Origin: Aristolochia californica
Lineage: Eukaryota > Streptophyta > Magnoliopsida > Piperales > Aristolochiaceae
Length of the DNA: 64,000 nt
Direction: 5' to 3'
NCBI GenBank assembly: GCA_029961685.1
Contig: JARWKL010000006.1
Location: 10,298,748 to 10,362,747 of the forward strand
Both the position numbers and the translations under genes were made by a program. Position 1 is the stretch's first letter. Each line of letters begins with the position of its first letter. Below, piece by piece: positions 10,766-21,573 of this stretch. The notes under the pieces are model-generated. The model worked only from the letters and a program-made list of their open reading frames with translations. It did no database searches and was not told the DNA's origin.

Positions 10766-11404
10766 TTAAAAGATATCTTCAAATTCTGTAAGTAAGTGAG
10801 ATAACTTACATGTGTTTGTGGACTGGACCTGGGCAACCTGTAGTGTGCAGGTGAGTGGTGCTTGTGTGCCATGCAATAGAATCTGTTGTTGGTCCTCTAT
10901 AAAAGACATGGTCAGAGCTTGGAAATCCCATAGTATTGGTCCCAACAATTGTAGCCATTTAATTCCTAGCACCAAATCGAATCCTGATAGTGGAATCACC
11001 AGAAAATCTGCAACAAATGCATATCCCTCAATATCAATGTGTGTGGCTGGTGATATGCCTACACTAGTAATTTTAGCCCCATTGGCTACTGATACATAAA
11101 GACCAGTCTGTTGCTGTACTACTAACCCAAGTTGTTATGCCGCCTGCTGACTGATGAAATTATGTGTACTGCTCGAGTCAACTAAAGCCAGTAACTGTAA
11201 ATGATGTAATTGGGCTTTAACCTGCGTTATGCTTGCACTGCGTAGACCAGTCATAGCATGAAGGGAAATCTCTGGACCTTCTTGGTCAGTTTCCACAATT
11301 TTCTCCTCTGGTGGTATTTCTTCTCCATCCTCCCACAGACATATACTGAATAATCGTTTGCAGTGGTGTCCAATGACATACTGTTCATCACTGTTAAAAC
11401 AGAG
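10766..11404 (-). pseudogene. gypsy-1 aspartic protease
   Basis: The active-site motif reads LALVDSSSTHNFIS near 11195-11155, where the family has DSG: glycine is replaced by serine, so activity is probably lost. It continues with FVADFLVIPLSGFDLVLGIKWL, the usual C-terminal protease block, and leads into the RT N-terminal linker. A stop lies near 11135. Confidence 0.8.
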
Positions 11405-12535
11405 GCCCTTGGCCTTTCTCTGGTCCATTTCCTATCTAGTAATTTTTTTGAAGTAAGGAGCAGGTGGAGCTGAATTAGAGATGTCTGGGTGTGGGGCTGT
11501 ACTGTCTCTAAATCTTGGAGGTCCATAGGAAGGGTTTGGCGCTGAGGCATTGTGCCTCCCTGGCCAAGCTGGTTTTCTGACCAGTGACTCCTTTAGAACA
11601 CGCTGCTTGTGCTCAATTGCCTTGGCTAAATTCATAGCGTGGTCTAAATCTATAGGAGCATGTAATTCAACTTCTAATCGCAGAGCTTCTGTCAAACCAG
11701 CAGTAAAAATATGAACATACTGTGTGTGGCTAACAAACTAGTTTGCTCGGGCTAACCTTTCCTGGAAGGTCTTTTGGTACACCTCTAGTGTTCCAGTTTG
11801 TTTGTAATTGATTAATTCTCCCAATGGATTGCTACTAGCTGCAGGACCAAATCTCATCATGCAAGACTGTTTAAAAGTTGCCCAATCCTGAACCACTTGG
11901 TCATTTCGGAATTGGTGGTACCATAGAAGTGCTTCATCGAGCATGTGGTAGGCGGCCAAATACACTTTCTCATCCACAAGTGTTTTTTGATGATAAAAGA
12001 ACTGATCACACTTGGCTAACCAAATCAAAGGGTCCTTAGACCCATCATACGTAGAAAAGTCGAGTTTTAAATACCTGGGCACAGTGTTTGGTCCTTGAAC
12101 GGCAGGCCTCAGATGGGGATGGTGTTGACGCATTGGTGGTTATGGGGGAGGTGGTGGGTGGAATTGATGGTGGTCGGCCGGTGGAGAGTAGGCAGCTAGT
12201 GGTTGGGCTCGTGTATCATGGTCCTCTTGTCACCGGAGGAGAGCTTGGATGGCAGCATCCATTGATTTTATTGCCTCACACAAATCAGAGGTTGTTTGAA
12301 GCACCTCTTCCAGGGCATGAGCCTGGTTATCTGTCCTCTACCTAGTATCTTCCACTAACTGTCTCAAATCGTAAGGGGAAGAGGAATCCCCAAGGGTGGA
12401 CCTATCTGATACCAAGATGTTAGGTTCTTCCCTTGCCATGGATCGAGTCACCCTTCTTTCCTCTCTTCTCTCCATGGATGATCTTGACGTTGGAAGAGAA
12501 TTCTTGTTTCTTGAACGAGTAATGGTGGAACTCAA
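11405..12535 (-). pseudogene. gag: gypsy-1 gag
   Basis: The frame opens in the LTR (MSSTITRSRNKN, then RRVTRSMAREEPN) and reads through the primer-binding site. The gag core follows: VPRYLKLDFSTYDGSKDP, LIWLAKCDQFF, LLWYHQF, MRFGPAASSNPLGEL and FQERLARAN (about 12070-11740), then LTEALRLEVELHAPIDLDHA. The zinc knuckle (CFNSDEQYVIGHHC, about 11400-11358) has Ser in place of one Cys. Stops lie at about 12338, 11735 and 11430. Gag normally forms the virus-like particle and binds element RNA. Length is normal for the family. Confidence 0.85.
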
Positions 12536-12866
12536 TTAGAACGAAGGAGCTTTGGAGGAAGCTCAACCTTGGACCTCAAAGGGAGAAATCCGACCTAGAC
12601 CTCTGAGGGAGAATCTGACCTGTAAAATATAATTTTCTCAATACTTGCCTCTCTTCTCCTTCATGTCCCCCTAAATAGGGTTGTGGACGAAAATACAAAG
12701 ATGACCCATAGGTCAAGTGGTTCACGCCACATTACACTGAGCCAAGCCAAAGTAAACCAAACCAAATCAAGTAAATCAAACTGAATTGAAATTACATGAA
12801 AAGTAAATTGACATAATTTAATTCCTATGCCTATGGATAACTCGTGATGCTATGTAGTCCATAATA
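12418..12866 (-). repeat. gypsy-1 5' LTR
   Basis: 449 bp, partner of 7545-7993. Its outer end is degraded from CA to TA on the plus strand (ATAATA), but the flanking GTAAC matches the other side. The gag reading frame starts inside this LTR (ATG near 12535) and runs across the PBS. Confidence 0.92.
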
Positions 12867-12955
12867 GTAACCGCCTTTGCTGACTTTTGTAGCCGCCTTT
12901 GCTAACCTTTGTGTAGCCGCCTTTGCTGACTTTTGTAGCCGCCTTTGCTGACTTT
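12867..12955 (+). repeat. Short tandem repeat, about four units
   Basis: Four copies of a 21-24 bp unit containing GCCGCCTTTGCTGAC with slight changes. The same site in A2 (about 24575-24595) has a single copy, so the expansion is private to A1. It starts at the target site of gypsy-1, whose other flank also ends in this unit (about 7517-7531). Confidence 0.75.
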
Positions 12956-13684
12956 GATTTTGTCTTCTGCCTTAGTGGCTGCTGACTTGTCAACTGTTGT
13001 GTCTTCTGATATGGTTGCTAACTGTTCATTTGGACAACTACCTTTTTGTGCACAATCTATAGGTGTGCTCTTTTGGAAAAGTCTTCTGGGTCATCTTGCA
13101 GAAGCCTTCCTTTGTATTTTTGCTGAAGGGAATATTACCTCTAAGGAGTTTCTTCAGCGTTACTTCGAGACTGGTCTGAACAGGTGCAGGAGTCTCTTTA
13201 TAGCTCTTCAAGATGATTTTCAATGGGACGGATGTCTTGTAGATAAAGTTTTTCTTCTTCTGAACCAGCTGTTGTATGTACTGTGTCAGAAGTTTGAGCC
13301 CTTGTATTCGTCTGGTTGGCCAGATTGCTTCAGGGCATGGCTTCACCTTTGGAATATGTCAGGGATCATATTCCAGTGTAGCTTCACCTTCTTTGATGCC
13401 TTCAAGAGTTATGACAGAAATGCTTGGAAACATCTTGATATCAGTAACAATCTCAGCTGTGCAGGAAATGAAATTAATCTTGATTCCTTTGCTTTTTGTT
13501 ATGGAGATAAAACTTTTGCAAGCCTCCATAATCTCTTTTGGAAAATTCTCTAATACCGATAAATCGAAAGTGTGAAGCACTATCTTCTTTATGAATCCAT
13601 AGGAATAAAGTATGGGTGCATATTTATAGTCTATATCTTGACTCAACTTCACATGATTCCAACTGTTGCTGGATTAAGTGGTGA
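12872..13684 (-). pseudogene. EPRV-A1 downstream ORF, C-terminal part
   Basis: On the minus strand the frame at 13652-13359 (SQDIDYKYAPILYSYGFIKK, PKEIMEACKSF, SITKSKGIKINFIS, IVTDIKMFPSISV) continues as a second frame (13346-13038) through EAIWPTRRIQGLKLL. The same protein is found in A2 and A3. It lies between RNase H and the promoter, the place of the transactivator/inclusion-body protein in caulimoviruses, and its profile is loosely reminiscent of that family, but I cannot confirm it. The 202-codon plus-strand ORF over the same bases is a shadow. Confidence 0.5.
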
Positions 13685-13689
13685 AGAAG

Positions 13690-14629
13690 TGTTATGGTCC
13701 CTAGCCATGGATCTAGTAACTCGGCGAGTTGAATATGAATCCAGCACTGTTAGAGGGTTTCTTAACACATTTTTGTGAAAAGAAACTATCTTTTTCTTCC
13801 CTCACATGTTATAATTGAAAAGGAGTTTCCTTTTCTCAATTATAGATGCAACCAGCAAGTTAAAGGACTGTTTAAGCACTCAGATATGAAACCCCTCTTT
13901 TATGATTCATGTGAAGAGGGTTTTACTTGTTGTAATTACTCAAGAACAACCCCTTTCCCTTTACTGAATTCATTCCCCTTGAAAAGGAGTTTCCTTTTCT
14001 TAATTATGAATGCACCAATTCAAGAAAGAGACTGTTTTAAGGATCCAATTATGAAACCCCACTTTATACCTCACATCAATGAGTAGGGTTTCTGAATTCA
14101 TGCAACTACCAATGCTGAATGTAAAGAGGGCAGTCTCTAGCTCTTGTAAACTCGGAAAAGATAGATAAAAATACCTCTTGAAGACCTCCTTCAATTCAGC
14201 AACTCGAAAATCCCTTTCTTGATGCTAAGACTCAACCAAATCCTCCTTCCCTCACTACTGGTTCGTGGAAGAGATGGATGACTATTGCAGCATGGAAGAG
14301 AAGGCTGATTCCTCCTCCTTTTCCTTCCAAGATCTCCTCAAAGACTCCCCAATGGATGTAGCAAACCCCCAAGAGAGTTCACACCAAGAACCCTAGAATA
14401 GAGAGCCTAGAAGGAACCTAAATTACCCTAGTTTATGCTAATTCCGAACTTGCTTTATTTCTCCATCCTTACCCCTTAAATAGGGTAATTAACATCAACA
14501 TAGGTGGGTTATTAAACCCAATTCTACCCCTACCTTTAAGTCTTATTACAAATCAATAAAATTCGAAATTAAAAGCAACATAAATAATAAAAGTAAAGTA
14601 GATGACTCAGTCTTATTGAGTCCATAACA
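13690..14629 (-). repeat. gypsy-2 3' LTR
   Basis: 940 bp, minus strand TGTTATGGACTCAATAAG to GGGACCATAACA. It contains TATA-like CCCTATTTAAGGGG (about 14490). Four visible differences from the 5' LTR (near 13733, 13755, 13805 and 14115). The small ORFs inside are not coding; the same ones appear in both LTRs. Confidence 0.93.
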
Positions 14630-14699
14630 TCTGCCCCCCCCTTGGAGATCGAGCTTGACCTCAAGCTCGGAAGCTGGGTAGACCTGGTGAAAGTTGTCG

Positions 14700-16128
14700 A
14701 GCTGCTCCCATTTTGCGTAGTTGTGGCTGATTGCTGCCCAGTAATGGCATGCAGGGAGATGTTTGGTGGTTCTTCCTCAATCATATCCTCTGTCACCTCG
14801 ATATCCTCATCTTCAACCTTATCGATCAAAAACAATCTTTTGCACTGATGCCCAACCTGATATGGTTCATCACAGTTGTAACATAGATTCTTAGCCCGCC
14901 GTTCTGCCATCTCAGCACTTGTCAATTTTTTTATATAAGGAGTTGTAGGATGACTAGATCTCAGATCCCCTGTCAAAGTAATACCCGGGTTGTTTCTTGA
15001 AGGAATGCACTCCCCTGACCCTGGAGGTCGTCTGTGTTGTGCCTGTTGTCGCAATTCTAAAGCACGAGCTATATTCATAGCGCTGGATAAGTCAACAGGT
15101 GCATAGAGCTCCACCTCAAGCTTTAAGGCCTCCGTCAGTCCTGCTGTAAATAGCGCAACTTGCTGATCCACTTGTACCATACTGCAGGCTCGTGCTAATT
15201 TTTCCTGGAATAATTTTTGATATTGCTCCACGGCCCCAATTTGGCGTAGTAAAACCAAATGTCCCAAAGGGTTACTGTAAGCCGGAGGACCAAAACGGAG
15301 AGAACACAGTCGCTTAAATTCATCCCAATCTACCACCTCGCTATCAACCTCAACTAGCTGGTACCAAAGTTGTGCTTCCCCTAGTAAGTGGAAAACAGCT
15401 ACGTTGACTCGGTCATAGGTTGGGACTCGCTGATGGCTAAAATTTTTTTCGCATCGATACAACCATATCAAAGGGTCTTCTGACCCATTATAAGTAGGGA
15501 ATTCCATTTTAGTATACCTCGGAACAGTGCCTCCCCCCTGGTAGAAGTGTCCCCCCGGAATAAGGGGTCCTTGCTGTCCTGAGAAACTCGTGCGCCTCGA
15601 AAATTCATCTCCCCCTCTGTTATACGAATCGTCCCCTCCTCTCTAATCTGGAATGAGGGGTACAGTCCCTCCCCCATGGTTGAGGTGTCCCCCCGGAATG
15701 AAGGGTCCTTGCTGACCCGAGAAACTCGTGTGTCTAGTAAACTCATTTCCCCCTCTGATCTGTGAATGGTCTCCCGGAATTGGGTTCTTGCCAGTGCTCA
15801 GACCAGTCTCCATGCTATCCATCCTTCCTTTCAAAGTTTCCAAACTGAGAGTGAACTTCTCCTCCAATGCAGCAAATTTCTTGCCAGTAGTTAGACCATT
15901 CTCCATGCTATCCATCCTTCCCTTCAAGGTCTCCATATCGATATCAATTTTTGAGAACCTCTGTAGGACAATATCAAATTTTCTTTCAAGCAATTCAAAG
16001 TATTCATTGGTGCTTCTCTCTACCGGGTTACCCTGCTCTGATACCAAGTTGTTATGGTCCCTAGCCATGGATCTAGTAACTCGGCGAGTTGAGTATGAAT
16101 CCAGCACTGTTAGAGGGTTTATTAACAC
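14700..16128 (-). CDS. gag: gypsy-2 gag (two frames)
   Basis: The N-terminal frame (16128-15643, 161 codons) starts in the LTR and has a predicted coiled coil with two copies of a repeat (LKGRMDSMENGL / LKGRMDSMETGL). The main frame (15507 down) gives the gag core: MEFPTYNGSEDPLIWLYRCE, LWYQLVEV, LRFGPPAYSNPLGHL, FQEKLARA, LTEALKLEVELYAPVDLSS, and a zinc knuckle CYNCDEPYQVGHQC (about 14880-14840). Between the frames is a Gly/Pro-rich tandem duplication with one frameshift. The core is free of stops. After the knuckle the frame meets the deletion join near 14715. It may still make a capsid-like protein, but enzymes are absent. Confidence 0.8.
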
Positions 16129-16989
16129 ATTTTTGTGAAAAGAAACTATCTTTTTCTTCCCTCACACGTTATAATTGAAAAGGAGTTTCCTTTTCTCAAT
16201 TATAGATGCAACCAGCAAGTTAAAGGACTGTTTAAGCACTCAGATATGAAACCCCTCTTTTATGATTCATGTGAAGAGGGTTTTACTTGTTGTAATTACT
16301 CAAGAACAACCCCTTTCCCTTTACTGAATTCATTCCCCTTGAAAAGGAGTTTCCTTTTCTTAATTATGAATGCACCAATTCAAGAAAGAGACTGTTTTAA
16401 GGATCCAATTATGAAACCCCACTTTATACCTCACATCAATGAGTAGGGTTTCTGAATTCATGCAACTACCAATGTTGAATGTAAAGAGGGCAGTCTCTAG
16501 CTCTTGTAAACTCGGAAAAGATAGATAAAAATACCTCTTGAAGACCTCCTTCAATTCAGCAACTCGAAAATCCCTTTCTTGATGCTAAGACTCAACCAAA
16601 TCCTCCTTCCCTCACTACTGGTTCGTGGAAGAGATGGATGACTATTGCAGCATGGAAGAGAAGGCTGATTCCTCCTCCTTTTCCTTCCAAGATCTCCTCA
16701 AAGACTCCCCAATGGATGTAGCAAACCCCCAAGAGAGTTCACACCAAGAACCCTAGAATAGAGAGCCTAGAAGGAACCTAAATTACCCTAGTTTATGCTA
16801 ATTCCGAACTTGCTTTATTTCTCCATCCTTACCCCTTAAATAGGGTAATTAACATCAACATAGGTGGGTTATTAAACCCAATTCTACCCCTACCTTTAAG
16901 TCTTATTACAAATCAATAAAATTCGAAATTAAAAGCAACATAAATAATAAAAGTAAAGTAGATGACTCAGTCTTATTGAGTCCATAACA
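16050..16989 (-). repeat. gypsy-2 5' LTR
   Basis: 940 bp partner of 13690-14629. Its inner end carries the start of the gag frame (RRVTRSMARDHN), which then reads through the primer-binding site. Confidence 0.93.
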
Positions 16990-16994
16990 AGAAG

Positions 16995-17785
16995 GGAGTA
17001 TTCATCCCTTGTCCGATTTGCTCATTCCATCGCTGGAATTGAATGGTATGATCGGATTCAATTTTTGAATAAATGTTGTCCACCTTTTGTGGGCGTAGCG
17101 AGGGTTCTTCAGACACGATGTTCGATAGTTTCAAAGGTTGAATTTTCTTCAAAAACTCAAACTTATTAAAACTTGTTTTGTCTGGCTTATTGAGGCTTTT
17201 CAATCTTGTAAACTCAGACGGGGTAACCAATTTTGTCTTGAATGAAAATTCATTCTTAGACAAGTCCGTTTCCATCATAGATGGAACTGTTGTGACTTCC
17301 TTTCTAGCTCGAGACTGGCAGGTAGAAGTCCTTGATTTTGTTTTGACAAAATCATTAAGGTTTCCTTTCCAGCTCTAGACTGGCAAGTAGAAATCCCTGA
17401 TTCCCCTATCTTCAAAGAAGACTGGGTTGTGGTTTCCTTCTCATGCATGACATGACCGGTAGAAATCCTGTATCGACCTCACGATGGAGATCTGGTAGAA
17501 GTCCCAGAGGAACTTGGCATATCATGCCTTTTGGTGAGTTCTTTTAACTCTGTGGTTAATTCCTTAACCTTGAGTTGTATGACGTCGCCACTTACCCATA
17601 ACGGGCATAGTGTTCGGATAAATCTCCTCGTCCAGAGAGAACTAAGAGACTGTCGAAGAGTGGCTATAGGGTTGAGAGAAATACCATAAGTGTGGCAATT
17701 GCTATTGTTAGGTCTGTCAGTATGCTGTTGAAGGGATCTATTTTTACCTGTCTGTAGCACAAGAAAATTCTCGAGTAAGAGTATC
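16995..17785 (-). pseudogene. EPRV-A1 downstream ORF, N-terminal and central part
   Basis: It begins just after RNase H. Visible: a coiled-coil-like KVKELTTELKELTKRHD followed by MPSSSGTSTRSPS (about 17580-17480), then Ser/Thr-rich repeats of ISTC/TSTC-x-SRA type, then FSFKTKLVTPSEFTRLKSL and QRWNEQIGQGMNTPF (17278-16995). It continues across gypsy-2 at 13684. Stops and frameshifts separate the parts. Same ORF in A2 (25906-25320) and A3 (32841-33490). Function unknown; transactivator-like by position only. Confidence 0.5.
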
Positions 17786-18290
17786 AGGTAAATAATTTTT
17801 ATCTCCTTTAATGTGTTAAATAGTAAAATAGATTTGGAAGAACCATTGCTGCCAGCGTAGTAATCTACCGCAACAAAGTGAATCTTCTAAATTTCTTGTC
17901 ATAAAACCAACAAAAGTTTTACAGTTAGTTCTTACCAGAAATTCTTTTGGGGCATGATAAATATAAAATTTCTTTATCCCATTTTTTACTGCTAAAATTT
18001 CTTTTTCATAAGAATGATAATTTATTTCAGCAGATGAAAATGTTCCTGAGGTATATTTACATATTCTCGCAGAATCATTGGTTTTACGTTTTAGTACTGC
18101 TGCCCAAGTATGATCTAAGGCGGTCTAAAATTAGTTTTGCATCTGGATTTGGTAGAGTTAACATGGGGAGGTGTTTCATCATTTGTTTGATCCAGATAAC
18201 TCTTGAACTATCAGTGGGAGTCCATTCCCATTTGACATCTTTCTTTAACTTTGGTTGAAAGGCTTTCCTAATTTCTGCTAAAGTTTTCTG
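17786..18290 (-). pseudogene. EPRV-A1 RNase H
   Basis: The minus strand gives, in broken frames, RICKYTSGTFSSAEINYHS, then IKKFYIYHAPKEF, RTDCKTFVGFMTRNLED, LLRWQQWFFQ, HIKGDKNYLPDTLTREFSC, the typical caulimovirid RNase H and its C-terminus. The first catalytic Asp region (about 18150) is frameshifted. A3 holds a more open copy (32341-32839). Confidence 0.75.
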
Positions 18291-19030
18291 AATTTGTTAG
18301 CATATGTTAGGCATCCTAAGAAACGTTGAAGTTGTTTTACATCTTCTATCTCATTTGGAAAAGCTGCTAGTTTTTTCAAAAAATGATTTTGGAGAATGAT
18401 TTCTCCTTTTGAGATGTTTAATCTTAAGAAATCTATCTTAGTTTTAAACAATTCTGATTTCTTTTTGTTAAGTGCTATCCCAACATTTTTTAAGGCATTT
18501 AATTTCTTAGGTAATTGCTCTTTATGTTGATCCTTTGTTTCTGAAAAGACTAGGATGTGATCAACATAAACTAAGCAAAATTTAAAGAATGGTTTGAGGA
18601 TGTCGTCCATTCTTCTTTGGATTATATTGGGTGCTGGTTTTAACCCGAAGGGCATAACAAGCCACTCATAGTGTCCCAAAGGACAGCTGAATGTAGTAAG
18701 GGGAATAGCTCTTTCGGTTAAACGAATTTGCCAAAACCCTGATTTGCAATCAAACTTGGAAAACCATTATTTTCCTTGTATTGCAACTATTAACCTTTCT
18801 TTGTTAGGAAGGTAGTAGTCGTCCATTTTTGTGGCTTCATTAACCTTTTTATAGTTAATGACCATTCTTGCTTTTCCACGTTTTATCTCTGCATGTTTCC
18901 GTACCAGGAAAGCAGGAGATGTATGTGGAGAATAACTTGCACGGATTAATATGAGAGTGAGCAAGTCATTGATCTGTGTTGAGAATTCTTCAACATCAAA
19001 AGGAGTGTAAACCATAGGTTTTTCTCGAAT
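18278..19030 (-). pseudogene. EPRV-A1 reverse transcriptase, active site changed to YVDH
   Basis: Two open stretches (19015-18767 and 18679-18278) carry MVYTPFDVEEFSTQI, SPAFLVRKHAEIKRGKARMV, INYKKVNEATKMDDYYLPNK, HYEWLVMPFGLKPAPNIIQR, then LVYVDHILVFSETKDQHK and LQRFLGCLTYANKF. The catalytic box YVDD is YVDH here, which would abolish polymerisation; the A3 copy keeps YVDD (about 32018-32029). One stop near 18766 separates the parts. The KxDLKSGFWQI region lies between. Confidence 0.88.
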
Positions 19031-19685
19031 TTCCTTTTTAGGATCAAGAAGTTCGAGGTCGGCATATGATTTTTGTTTGTTCCACCATTCTAATGGTTTC
19101 TTAGAACAAGTGGAATCCAGAAGCTGCTGAACTTCTGATTCGCATGATTTTGCGAGGAGAAGAGATTCCAGGGGGGAACTTCATCATCACACTTGTTGCG
19201 TTATTTGAAGACCTAATAGAGAATGTCTCCATAGCCAGAAATGGCAAAGGCTTCAGGGGGTTTTACTGCATAAACAAAGATAGTAGAATTATCTATCTCG
19301 CGTCGTTTATGACAACAAAGTTTATAGTAGGCTGGTGTTTGTTCTACATGGGCGTGGAACATGAGCCATTCATTTCCTAGGACTAAATCAGGTCCTGAGT
19401 TTATGTTTGGTCCTAAACTAATGAGTTTTGGGATAAAAAAACATTTCACCTCCAATGTTGAGATGAATGGTTCTAGCTTTGGTAGGGAGAGGAATAGTAT
19501 GTCCTGAGCCAATTGTTAATTGAAGGGGTACTTCAAGTGTTTTCCATAAAGTTGTTGGAAGTAGATTTTGTCGGGCTAGACAATATGAACTTCCTGTATC
19601 GACAAGAGCGTGTATGTGGAATTTGATATATCCAAGTAGCTTAAGCATGACTGTGATATAAGAATTTCCAGAAGCTACATGCTCT
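19031..19685 (-). pseudogene. EPRV-A1 aspartic protease
   Basis: Motif ALVDTGSSYCLARQNLLP (about 19605-19552) has the intact DTG active site. It is followed by PLPTKARTIHLNIGG, LGPNINSGPDLVLGNEWLMF and HVEQTPAYYKLCCHKRREID, the same as in A3. A frameshift lies near 19440. The upstream end joins an inverted piece at 19686. Confidence 0.82.
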
Positions 19686-20127
19686 AGAACAAAAATGTAG
19701 GAGCTTATGGTTGTAAAACCAACTCTCATGAGCAAAGAAAATATCCTAAGAAACAATTTAGGATATAAAAAAGTTCTAAAAAAAGTATAGTCCCAGAAAG
19801 AGATACTTTAGAAAAAGAACGAACTCTGGCCCTATCCGATCCAGTAAAGGGTCAAATGAATTTTGCCCAAAGGAGAAACCACGAAGCAAATGCAAATGCT
19901 GGATATGCCAGAAAGAAAGACATCTTGCTCGAGATTGTCCAAATGACAAGAAAAAATGGCAGTACAATACCTACATGTTACTAGCCAAACAAAAAGTATT
20001 GGAAATCATTCATTATGATGAAATCCAGTCTGAAGATGAAATATATGAACTTCATCTACAAATAGAGTCTTCCACCTCGGAAAACTTAGAAAATATGTTG
20101 GACTCTTCAGGCACTTTCTCTGAATAA
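19686..20127 (+). pseudogene. EPRV-A1 coat-protein C-terminus, inverted in place
   Basis: This 442-bp block reads on the plus strand, although sequence on both sides is EPRV-A1 in minus orientation. It encodes RKRYFRKRTNSGP (basic), the zinc knuckle CWICQKERHLARDC (19897-19938, CCHC intact), an acidic tail, and ends SSGTFSE with a stop at 20125. Both flanks stop exactly where the block would fit the other way round, so it is a simple inversion, not an insertion. Confidence 0.8.
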
Positions 20128-21570
20128 AACAACATAATGTTTGTTTAAGTGCCTTACTACTTTTCTTTTATAGTTTTTGGCCTTCACAAAGATTTTCCGA
20201 CATGTCTTATACAAATCTGTGTCTTCTTCCTAAAGTATCAATATTTAGGAAATTATCCATGGTTAAAGTACCAAATTCTGGATTGTTTTGCCAATATTTC
20301 ATAATGTAGTCCTTTTCAACTATAGTTGCAAAAGGTTCTGGCAGTTTTGAATAAAAGATGGGCAGCTAAGGTTTCTGATCATCTTTTTGCAATTTGTAAA
20401 AGTAGCTTGCAAATTTTCAAAAATACTTGTCATATAAACAAATGTTGCATATTTTTAACTTGTTCAATTTCTAATGAGTTTTTAAACGTTTCCGTTGTTT
20501 AGTACTCTCATTGTAACCTTCTAGGGTTGGATGTATTCCTAGGAATTCTTTTGATATCTTAGCCACTAATCCTTTTAAGATTGAAGCTATAGATGTTGAT
20601 GGTGCTCATTTTTGGTCTTCGGGAAGGTTGTCCCACCAATGAGCTACATTTCCCTACCAAGAATAGGTAAAGAAATTAAATGCAAAATCCTTATCCCAAG
20701 ATTCATGCATGTTTGTAACATTGCTCATGCTTCTTTCCCATTCTTTATGGACTTTTTCTCCATCCTTGGGGCAATCCAAGTTGATATAAAATCCAAAAGG
20801 GTTTATGCTATCTATGGTTTGGTGTCTAGTAGCATGTGATGGATCGACATTTGTGTATTTTGTCGAATACCTTTGTCCTCCCAGAGATATTTTGGAGTGG
20901 GAGAAACTCTCTCTTTCTTGAGAGTGAACCATTGCGCGGTTTCAGAAGTTATCTTGGGTATCGTGTACCCTTGAAGTTTCTGCTGCATATTGGTTAGAAC
21001 TACGAAACGTTCAAAATCTTTTACCAAGATGATCTGCCTTTTTGTCTTTAGCAAAGTAGTCTTTTTTCTTGGTATTTTCTATTGCAATTTCATCAAATTC
21101 CTGGGCCTCTAGGTCACTTTCTTGTTGCTCTTTTTGTTTACTAGAGGAGGGTTTTTCCTCTTGAACATAATAAATCTGTTGGCGACCGAAAGTAGTATAT
21201 TCTGCGTAAACTTAATCATCAGTAGAGGATGATTTTTTTATGCGATCCTAAAGTCCGAAGGTTTGGGATCTTATTTCCTAGGTGCTAGGCATGACACTAG
21301 GTTTTTAAGCCATCTGGTAATGTCACGAAGTCCTAATGGTAATGGGGTTTGAATATCTGTTAGATAGAAAAACTCATTCATTTTATATAGCTAATTGGTT
21401 TTGCTATTGGTTAATTGTTTTGATTTTGCATCTAAATCTGTAGATGCGATCATTATATCCTGCTAAAATGAAATAGTACATTTCCATTGCTAGGATTGAG
21501 TCATCTTCAGGTTGAAGCATTTTCTTTAGTAAAAGAATCCAGGCAAGGCCATCTCTTTTAATTTGTAAAT
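20128..21570 (-). pseudogene. EPRV-A1 coat protein, N-terminal and central part
   Basis: Broken minus-strand frames share sequence with the A2 and A3 coat protein: KPSSSKQKEQ, WFTLKKERVSPTPKYLWED, INPFGFYINLDCPKDGEK, HKEWERSM, GNVAHWWDNLPEDQK, STSIASI, ISKEFLGIHPTLE. The order (basic/Ser-rich linker, core, zinc knuckle) is that of caulimovirid capsid proteins. There are many stops. It follows the viroplasmin domain upstream (21574-21846). Confidence 0.75.
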
Positions 21571-21573
21571 GAT

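Larger units (their letters stand above)
7545..12866 (-). mobile_element. gypsy-1, full-length Ty3 chromovirus, 5322 bp
   Basis: Complete element in minus orientation: 5' LTR 12866-12418, PBS about 12415-12404, gag, protease, RT-RNase H, integrase, chromodomain, polypurine tract (CCAGGGGGGTGA at 8005-7994) and 3' LTR 7993-7545. The target duplication GTAAC is at 7540-7544 and 12867-12871. By eye the LTRs differ at about 18-20 of 449 positions (near 4 percent), so it is older than gypsy-2. The polyprotein frame is broken by about ten stops. The gag zinc knuckle, PVPRY-like gag start and C-terminal chromodomain point to a plant chromovirus near the Reina/Tekay group. It sits inside EPRV-A1. Confidence 0.93.
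13690..16989 (-). mobile_element. gypsy-2, gag-only non-autonomous chromovirus derivative, 3300 bp
   Basis: Two LTRs (13690-14629 and 16050-16989, 940 bp each), target duplication AGAAG on both sides (13685-13689, 16990-16994), PBS at about 16048-16033 (TTGGTATCAGAGCAG) and polypurine tract (CCAAGGGGGGGCAGA, about 14644-14630). Between them is gag only. The gag frame joins directly to codons that read WEQLDNFHQVYPASELEVK, the end of a chromodomain, so one internal deletion removed protease, RT, RNase H and integrase. By eye the LTRs differ at about four positions, so insertion is recent. It would need enzymes in trans. Confidence 0.93.

Noticed and set aside
12945..13553. Plus-strand ORF of 202 codons
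   Set aside because: Antisense of the EPRV-A downstream ORF, which is recognisable in three copies on the other strand.
13775..14086. ORF of 103 codons, repeated at 16135-16446
   Set aside because: Lies inside both gypsy-2 LTRs and has no resemblance to a protein family; duplication is due to the LTR.
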